Shown: piece by piece, positions 7,801-10,886 of the stretch | How the letters are laid out: each line of letters starts with the position of its first letter | How positions within the stretch are numbered: the stretch's first letter is position 1 | Assembly (NCBI GenBank): GCA_030632625.1 | Contig: DAOVUK010000050.1 | Coordinates: 1-10,886, forward strand | Length of the DNA stretch: 10,886 nt | Direction of reading: 5' to 3' | Source of the DNA: Gammaproteobacteria bacterium | GTDB lineage: Bacteria > Pseudomonadota > Gammaproteobacteria > GRL18 | The notes under the pieces: generated by a model | The model's database searches: none | Seen by the model: the letters and a program-made list of their open reading frames with translations, nothing else | What the model was told of the DNA's origin: nothing | Program-made: the position numbers and the translations under genes

Positions 7801-9007
7801 GCAATGATTTCTGACCACTGATCAGCCGAGAAAATAAACGTGAAACAAGTAAACCGCTTATCAGGATGGCAGCTATCAGAATCACTCTATAGAACAGACG
7901 ATTTTGATCATTTACTGGTAACACAAAACTACTTAAATCATATCCTGAAGGATTAAACCACAGATAATCCAGAGCGGTGATTAATGCCCAGCTAAAGAGT
8001 GCAATACAAAAGCTTATAATTAATACAGTAACAATAACCCTTTCTTCAATCGTTGTGGATAATCCCAGCAGCTGACGTACCGGGGTTAGTTTGATGAGCA
8101 AATGGATTAAAAAAAGAACTAAAAATAATATCAGAATAACGGCCATCACCCAGGGTATGACCGACTGAACCGGCACGCTTTCTCCTAACCAGTGATCAAT
8201 ACTTTGGTAGTATACAGAAGCTCTATTGTGTTTGAGTAGAATTAATTGCTCATCGATTGCTTTTAGCAGATCGATATTCTTATTTTTTGCAAAAGCAAAA
8301 TGAATTTTAATTGGGTTGAATACAATGCCGCTTTTTTCAACCTGATAGCGGTGTTCAAACTGATTTCCAAAAAAACGGTTGGTCACTCCGGCATCAACAG
8401 AACCATCAGATACTCGTAGCAATACCTGTTCATAACTGTTGACTTCGACAAATTCACTGCTTAAACCAAACTGTTCCATCAACTGTTTAACAACGGTGTA
8501 ATGTATATCTTTTTTTAACACAGCTACTTTTTTAGTCGAAAGGTCAGTTAAACTTGATAGTTCAGAATCTTTCAAGGTGTAAATCTGCGCCCAGTTGGTC
8601 AGCACATTTTGCCGATTAAAATCTAAATGCCTCGCTCTTTCAGCTGAGTAAGCCACAACCGGCAAAATATCAATCTGATTATTTTCGAGCTTTATCAGCA
8701 GCTCCTGAAAACTACCGGGAACATAACGGATATCCCAAGCCTGTTTTTTTGATATTTCTTCAATGAGATCAGCAAAAAGACCTTTTGCCCGATTATTATC
8801 TGTGAAAAATATCAGCGGAGCATTGTCATAGACACCAATATTAACAATTCTTTCATTCTGCTGGGCATATAGCGGATGACTAAAAACAGTGATGATCAGG
8901 CTGAATAGTAATAATAGCGGAGAAAAACAGCCTCTCAAGCTAAAATTGCGCATAAATTGCGGACAGGAAAAATTCTGCAACTTGCTGTTTAATATAAAAA
9001 CTGGCAT
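4883..9007 (-). CDS. Membrane sensor with solute-binding, PAS, GGDEF and EAL domains
   Basis: This 1374-residue protein should sense a periplasmic ligand and make and/or break cyclic di-GMP. Order: signal sequence (about 19-48), SBP_bac_3-type binding domain (about 53-275), membrane helices at about 284-306, 324-346 and 375-391, PAS-like regions starting near 405, 567, 698 and 819, GGDEF (about 940-1105) and EAL (about 1125-1365). The GGDEF signature is intact at 1021-1025, with an RSRD inhibitory site at 1012-1015. EAL residues are also present: E1149-A-L, N1208, E1240, D1270-D1271, K1291, E1327, E1330 and Q1347. L1136 replaces the usual Pro in the YQP motif. Both activities are therefore possible, and the dominant one cannot be told. 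The start is uncertain: neither Met1 nor Met19 (8953) has a clear ribosome site, and Met19 gives a more normal signal peptide. The AsmA-family gene lies downstream. Confidence 0.92.
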   Translation of the reverse strand: MPVFILNSKLQNFSCPQFMRNFSLRGCFSPLLLLFSLIITVFSHPLYAQQNERIVNIGVYDNAPLIFFTDNNRAKGLFADLIEEISKKQAWDIRYVPGSFQELLIKLENNQIDILPVVAYSAERARHLDFNRQNVLTNWAQIYTLKDSELSSLTDLSTKKVAVLKKDIHYTVVKQLMEQFGLSSEFVEVNSYEQVLLRVSDGSVDAGVTNRFFGNQFEHRYQVEKSGIVFNPIKIHFAFAKNKNIDLLKAIDEQLILLKHNRASVYYQSIDHWLGESVPVQSVIPWVMAVILILFLVLFLIHLLIKLTPVRQLLGLSTTIEERVIVTVLIISFCIALFSWALITALDYLWFNPSGYDLSSFVLPVNDQNRLFYRVILIAAILISGLLVSRLFSRLISGQKSLLQSESRFRNLFEASEVSVWDEDLSEVYRVLDKLRLERVTDLRNYVRENQDFIGNLLSKVKINRVNAATLKLFNAFDEKEFLSQVDKSFGPGAMDVFLDSVCAYWDGQHVFRSETNFISFDGRPIQSIISFRIPQNAAEYKNIAITIVDISDRVQAEQALIDNQQLLEEAQLMTHTGNWELDVKSLKAFWSEEVFSIFAMEITDDVGPACLEKVLHPDDRQAVLASLQAAVNDGCHHHLKYRIIRPDGEIRWIECQAVQKYNDQGEIIKLRGVIQDITERKQAEQRLISQKAETERSESKFKAITEQAIEGITVADLEGNYTFVNKAFCDMVGYSDQELLQMTVFDVKAPEQDTSSFERTRGSDECLAVEAYLQHKNGSVFIAEVIGKEIEFGGQTRVLGTIRDITRQVKADEQIRTLSQAIEQSPVSVMITDTDANIEYVNKAFEKITGYSAAEVQGLNPRILKADQNSVNAYHELWQSLSEGKNWQGELQSRKKNGEIFWEYAHFAPVIDEYGATCHYLAVKEDISLRKQQEEHILHQAHFDALTNLPNRFLSLDRLSQLMQEAKRDNQHVAVLFLDLDDFKKVNDTLGHETGDKLLIEASERLKSVIRSRDTIGRFGGDEFIVLLGGLKDSVDAQPVTENLLKRFRDAFKIDGRELMITLSVGIAVYPQDGESTSELLRNADSAMYHSKQLGRNTFSYFTNRMNRDVSRRLALEEQIHGALDRAEFKVFYQLKIDVNNGQIIGTEALLRWFNPKLGNVSPVEFIPIAEQTGLIVPLGKYVLTQAMKQTAVWKNMASGSFRMAVNLSPRQFRDPDLVSSIENAIEQSGLTGEFLELEITEGVLMGGHSLVDSSLAALSNLRISLAMDDFGTGYSSLSYLRTYPFDVLKIDRSFVRDITRDPADRELINATIAMAHGLNLKVVAEGVETAEQFAYLKSLNCDYVQGYLFGKPMTEIELTEILKEKSVVEVSQ

Positions 9008-9049
9008 TTTTTGAATTAGCTATAGTAGATTTATGAATGTATAGTTAAA

Positions 9050-9078
9050 AGAATAGGAAATTCCATGACATTTTTCAA
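9050..9078 (-). promoter_or_regulatory. Candidate sigma70 promoter for the sensor gene
   Basis: On the minus strand TTGAAA (9078-9073, 5 of 6) and TATTCT (9055-9050, 4 of 6) are separated by 17 bases. Transcription would start around 9043, about 36 bases before the ATG at 9007. No operator-like repeat overlaps it. The rest of 9079-9212 shows nothing I can name. Confidence 0.42.
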
Positions 9079-9212
9079 TCTTTAAATCGAAAAGTGCAGT
9101 ATTTTATCTGTTCATTTATTTAGGTTTTTTATAATTATCTGTAATATCCACAGCTTGAAATAAATTAATGGACACTAATTAAAAGATGCCTTAATTTTCC
9201 TTGTTGACGACT

Positions 9213-9413
9213 CTATAAATACTTATTAAAAAACCGAAGTACTTTTTCCTGATAAATTAACGGTGAATACTGCTGGAAATCCTGGTGTTTAGCCCCTTTT
9301 ACCAACCATAATGTTATTGGGTGCAGAGAGAATAGAGCCAATACCAAGCACCACAAACAGAGAAGCACATGAAATAATTAAACATAACCTGTAAAATTTG
9401 AGAAGTACATCAC
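9213..9413 (-). pseudogene. Alpha/beta-hydrolase remnant with its middle deleted
   Basis: Two short coding scraps in different frames abut here. The upstream scrap (about 9413 down to 9316) reads LLKFYRLCLIISCASLFVVL, then GIGSILSAPNN. It looks like the N-terminal membrane/signal segment of a family of bacterial alpha/beta hydrolases. The downstream scrap (9314 to the TAG at 9213-9215) reads TLWLVKGAKHQDFQQYSPL and ends VLRFFNKYL, the typical C-terminus of the same fold, where the His in GAKHQDF would be the catalytic one. The nucleophile elbow and everything between, probably about 200 residues, are gone, and the frame shifts at the junction near 9312-9316. No start codon is evident in the first scrap. 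A MITE-like element sits directly against its 5' end. That both scraps come from one gene is inference from their order and character. Confidence 0.58.
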
Positions 9414-9420
9414 AATTTAT

Positions 9421-9583
9421 GGGACTGACCAAATAGAGTAATTCATCTTTACACTTGTAGGGGCGAATTCATTCGCCTGGATGTGAGTCTACAATCTTGC
9501 AAGGCGAATGAATTCGCCCCTACATATGATAGGCATTCTTTAAAGAACATGAATGTAAAGTGTAAAGCAGTTTGGTCAGTCCC
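9421..9583. mobile_element. 163-bp MITE-like element with 13-bp terminal inverted repeats and 8-bp target duplication
   Basis: GGGACTGACCAAA at 9421-9433 is exactly mirrored by TTTGGTCAGTCCC at 9571-9583. Directly outside, CAATTTAT occurs on both sides (9413-9420 and 9584-9591), a perfect 8-bp direct repeat of the kind left by cut-and-paste transposition. TTTACACTT is also found near both ends in opposite orientations (9448-9456 and, reversed, about 9555-9564). The element holds no reading frame for a transposase, so it would depend on one supplied elsewhere. Several IS families make 8-bp duplications, and I cannot assign this one. It lies between the hydrolase remnant and the riboswitch-controlled gene. 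Confidence 0.75.
9456..9524. repeat. Perfect 23-bp inverted repeat inside the MITE-like element
   Basis: Arm 9456-9478 (begins TGTAGGGGCGAATTC) is the exact reverse complement of 9502-9524, with a 23-base loop. Each arm is itself nearly palindromic (GGCGAAT/ATTCGCC around two central bases), so the DNA or RNA can fold as one long hairpin or as a cruciform with two side hairpins. It is GC-richer than its surroundings. Confidence 0.9.
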
Positions 9584-9590
9584 CAATTTA

Positions 9591-9618
9591 TTGACCAATT
9601 GATATGGAACAATAAATT
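9591..9618 (+). promoter_or_regulatory. Candidate promoter of the riboswitch-rhodanese transcript
   Basis: TTGACC at 9591-9596 (5 of 6) and TAAATT at 9613-9618 (4 of 6) are 16 bases apart. Transcription would start near 9625, about 23 bases before the aptamer's outer stem. The first base of the -35 hexamer is the last base of the MITE's target duplication, so the element sits against this promoter. Confidence 0.35.
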
Positions 9619-9647
9619 TATTAGTTTTAAATTTTATTCAGTAATAG

Positions 9648-9747
9648 TAATTACAGAAAAAGGCCACTGTCTCGAAAGTTACAGCTCGCAAAGCCACCAT
9701 TCTAAGGGGACTTAGTTCCTAAGAAAGTGGGGTTACCTGAATAATTA
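9648..9747 (+). ncRNA. Cyclic-di-GMP class I riboswitch (GEMM-I)
   Basis: The aptamer core matches the GEMM-I pattern: GGC after an A run (9662-9664), a C-GAAA-G tetraloop (9673-9678) on a CTGT/ACAG stem (9667-9670 with 9681-9684), GCAAAGCC (9688-9695), CCTAAG (9718-9723, tetraloop-receptor-like), and GTGGGGTTACC (9727-9737). CCAC (9694-9697) pairs with GTGG (9727-9730). The outer stem pairs TAATTACAG (9648-9656) with CTG plus TAATTA (9737-9739, 9742-9747). By alignment to the Vibrio Vc2 RNA, the ligand-contacting positions G20, A47 and C92 fall on G9663, A9691 and C9736. G rather than A at position 20 favours cyclic di-GMP over cGAMP. It is the leader of the rhodanese gene at 9845. Confidence 0.92.
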
Positions 9748-9809
9748 TGATCTCAACAGTTCTTCTGTTCATTGTTAATTCTTCTCTGTGATTATTGTCT
9801 TTTAAGTAT

Positions 9810-9831
9810 TTGGTTTAAAACCAATCATTTT
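9810..9831 (+). promoter_or_regulatory. Possible riboswitch expression platform (hairpin and T run before the ribosome site)
   Basis: TTGGTT at 9810-9815 pairs with AACCAA at 9819-9824 and is followed by TCATTTTTA, running into the AGGAG ribosome site at 9833-9837. It could work as a weak terminator or affect access to the ribosome site. The stem has only two G-C pairs and I see no clear switching partner in the aptamer, so whether the ligand turns the gene on or off is not visible. Confidence 0.3.
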
Positions 9832-9844
9832 TAGGAGCAATATC

Positions 9845-10693
9845 ATGTTCAAATTACTGTCCTCAGTATTATCAGTCTGCCTACTGTCTTATGGTGCAAA
9901 TGTTTTTGCCGCTAACGACCTTGATAAATTCCCCAAACGTATCTTTTATCCGCAACTGGATTATATTGACACTCAGGAATTCGCTAAAGGACTCCAGGAA
10001 AATAAATATGACGTAATCGATGTACGCGATGTGACGTCATACAAAGCACTTCATGTGAAATCAGCAACCAATATTTTTATAAAAAGTGAAACATTTAAAA
10101 AAGATGTTCTTGATTTTGCCGCTCAGAGCAACAAGCCTCTGGTCGTTTACTGTAATGGTATCTCCTGCTCTAAAAGCTATGACGCATCGGTCAAAATGAA
10201 AGAATTATTTGCAAAAAATAATATAAATAAAATAGTTCGCACTTATGACTCTGGTATTAATGCTATTGCTTATGCACAAAATGATATGGTCTTAAAAAAT
10301 GGGAAAGAAATTTCTCAAGACAATCCATTGATAGCGATTAACAAAATTAAGGAGCATACACTAACACCTGAAGCATTCGAGAACTTTATTGCAACAAATA
10401 ACGCGGATGATTATGCCATTTTAGATCTCAGGGAAAAAAATGAAAGAATTATCTATAAACTCTTTATGTTTCAGAGTGAAAAAAAGATAGCATTGAATCA
10501 AAAGGATAAAATCATTGCTTTTCTGAATACGGTTAAGAAAGATAAGAAAACACTGATGGTTTATGATATAGCCGGAAGACAAATTAATGGTTTGTATGAG
10601 TTACTGAATATTACCGGAATTAAAAAGTGGCATTATTTAGAAGGCGGTGAATTCGGTTATTCTAAATATTCAGTGAGAGCTGCTGGTCTGTAG
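9845..10693 (+). CDS. Secreted tandem rhodanese-domain protein, second domain inactive
   Basis: The 282 residues begin with a signal peptide (cut likely after NVFA at 22), so the protein acts outside the cytoplasm. Domain 1 (about 38-150) has the rhodanese YDVIDVRD strand (55-62) and an active loop CNGISCS at 103-109, where C103 is the likely persulfide-carrying residue and C108 a second cysteine. Domain 2 (about 172-282) keeps YAILDLRE (190-197) and the YLEGGEFGY end (264-272), but D241 (MVYDIAGRQ) replaces the catalytic cysteine, so it is probably non-catalytic. Rhodaneses move sulfane sulfur or bind related anions; the substrate here is unknown. AGGAG lies 7 bases before the ATG. Expression should respond to cyclic di-GMP through the RNA at 9648-9747. 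It is transcribed away from the sensor and toward ftsK. Confidence 0.88.
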   Translation: MFKLLSSVLSVCLLSYGANVFAANDLDKFPKRIFYPQLDYIDTQEFAKGLQENKYDVIDVRDVTSYKALHVKSATNIFIKSETFKKDVLDFAAQSNKPLVVYCNGISCSKSYDASVKMKELFAKNNINKIVRTYDSGINAIAYAQNDMVLKNGKEISQDNPLIAINKIKEHTLTPEAFENFIATNNADDYAILDLREKNERIIYKLFMFQSEKKIALNQKDKIIAFLNTVKKDKKTLMVYDIAGRQINGLYELLNITGIKKWHYLEGGEFGYSKYSVRAAGL

Positions 10694-10733
10694 ATAAACC
10701 TTAATTTATCTCCCACAGGCAATCAATTACAGC

Positions 10734-10770
10734 AGTGACTACGCTGAGTAGTTACTCTTAATAATAGTTT
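10734..10770 (+). terminator. Candidate terminator between the rhodanese gene and ftsK
   Basis: AGTGACTAC at 10734-10742 pairs with GTAGTTACT at 10748-10756 (9 pairs, one G-T) around GCTGA, followed by an AT-rich tract with TTTT. It lies 40 bases past the rhodanese stop, in the convergent gap. The T run is distant, so strength is uncertain. Confidence 0.4.
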
Positions 10771-10886
10771 TAAACAGGCGGCGGAGCAATCACTTCTCTT
10801 TGCCCATTAGACTGAACAGCGCTGACCACACCCGCAGCTTCCATATCTTCTACCATGCGTGCCGCACGGTTATAGCCCACTTTTAG
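10770..10886 (-). CDS. ftsK: DNA translocase FtsK, C-terminal end (partial)
   Basis: The last 38 codons are present; the rest lies beyond the window. The peptide reads [20 protein letters not shown], then [18 protein letters not shown] and stop. This is the FtsK gamma domain, the winged-helix module that reads KOPS sequences and activates XerD at dif during chromosome segregation at the division septum. The GYNRAAR helix and the REV.APPP ending are highly characteristic of gammaproteobacterial FtsK. It is convergent with the rhodanese gene. The frame is open to the window edge. Confidence 0.93.
   Translation of the reverse strand, partial: LKVGYNRAARMVEDMEAAGVVSAVQSNGQREVIAPPPV

Noticed and set aside
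5385..7818. Open frames inside the sensor gene on both strands
   Set aside because: They are alternate-frame shadows of the PAS, GGDEF and EAL coding sequence. The one at 6994-7212 (-) is a frame-shifted reading of a PAS region.
9316..9413. A free-standing small membrane protein ending MVGKRG
   Set aside because: It has no start codon or ribosome site, and the following sequence in another frame is the C-terminus of an alpha/beta hydrolase, so a deletion scar explains both better.
9456..9524. Possible CRISPR repeat or rho-independent terminator
   Set aside because: There is only one inverted pair and no regularly spaced direct repeats. It has no T run and lies inside a mobile element with clear termini.
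9648..9747. cGAMP-selective GEMM-Ib variant
   Set aside because: The base aligned with position 20 is G, as in c-di-GMP-binding members; the cGAMP-preferring group carries A there.
1..10886. tRNA, rRNA, CRISPR array or phage module
   Set aside because: I found no tRNA-like cloverleaf, rRNA segment, regularly spaced repeats or phage genes in the window.

Overview
The window comes from an AT-rich bacterial chromosome, most likely a gammaproteobacterium. The support is a partial FtsK C-terminus ([10 protein letters not shown]...REVIAPPPV type), a proteobacterial AsmA-type protein, a periplasmic-binding/PAS/GGDEF/EAL signalling protein, and ordinary sigma70-like promoters and Shine-Dalgarno sites. 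I cannot name the genus from sequence alone.

Layout. Positions 104-562 (-) encode the N-terminal half of a phosphatidylserine decarboxylase-like protein that stops before its autocleavage site. 639-1079 (-) is a small secreted coiled-coil protein of unknown function. 1393-1581 (+) is a 62-residue PLDc_N-type membrane protein with a clear promoter and ribosome binding site. 1693-2052 (+) is an unrecognised two-helix membrane protein. After a hairpin-bearing convergent gap come two large minus-strand genes: an AsmA-family protein (2245-4740) and, upstream of it, a 1374-residue sensor (4883-9007). The sensor has a solute-binding domain, three membrane helices, four PAS-like regions, and GGDEF and EAL domains with all recognisable key residues intact. 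9008-9844 looks empty at the gene level but is rich: a promoter for the sensor, the scar of an alpha/beta-hydrolase gene with most of its middle deleted, a 163-bp MITE-like element flanked by a perfect 8-bp target duplication, a promoter candidate, and a class I cyclic-di-GMP riboswitch. The riboswitch leads directly into 9845-10693 (+), a secreted tandem-rhodanese protein. The window ends in the 3' end of ftsK (10770-10886, -), convergent with the rhodanese gene.

How the parts may work together. The sensor at 4883-9007 should make and/or degrade cyclic di-GMP in response to a periplasmic ligand. The RNA at 9648-9747 should bind the same second messenger and control the rhodanese gene. Producer and reader lie under 1 kb apart and diverge from one another. 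The RNA is identified from conserved bases and pairing. A direct functional link between the two genes is inference. A c-di-GMP-controlled periplasmic rhodanese is the most interesting candidate system here. The hydrolase scar, the MITE and the half decarboxylase show that the region has been losing and rearranging genes.
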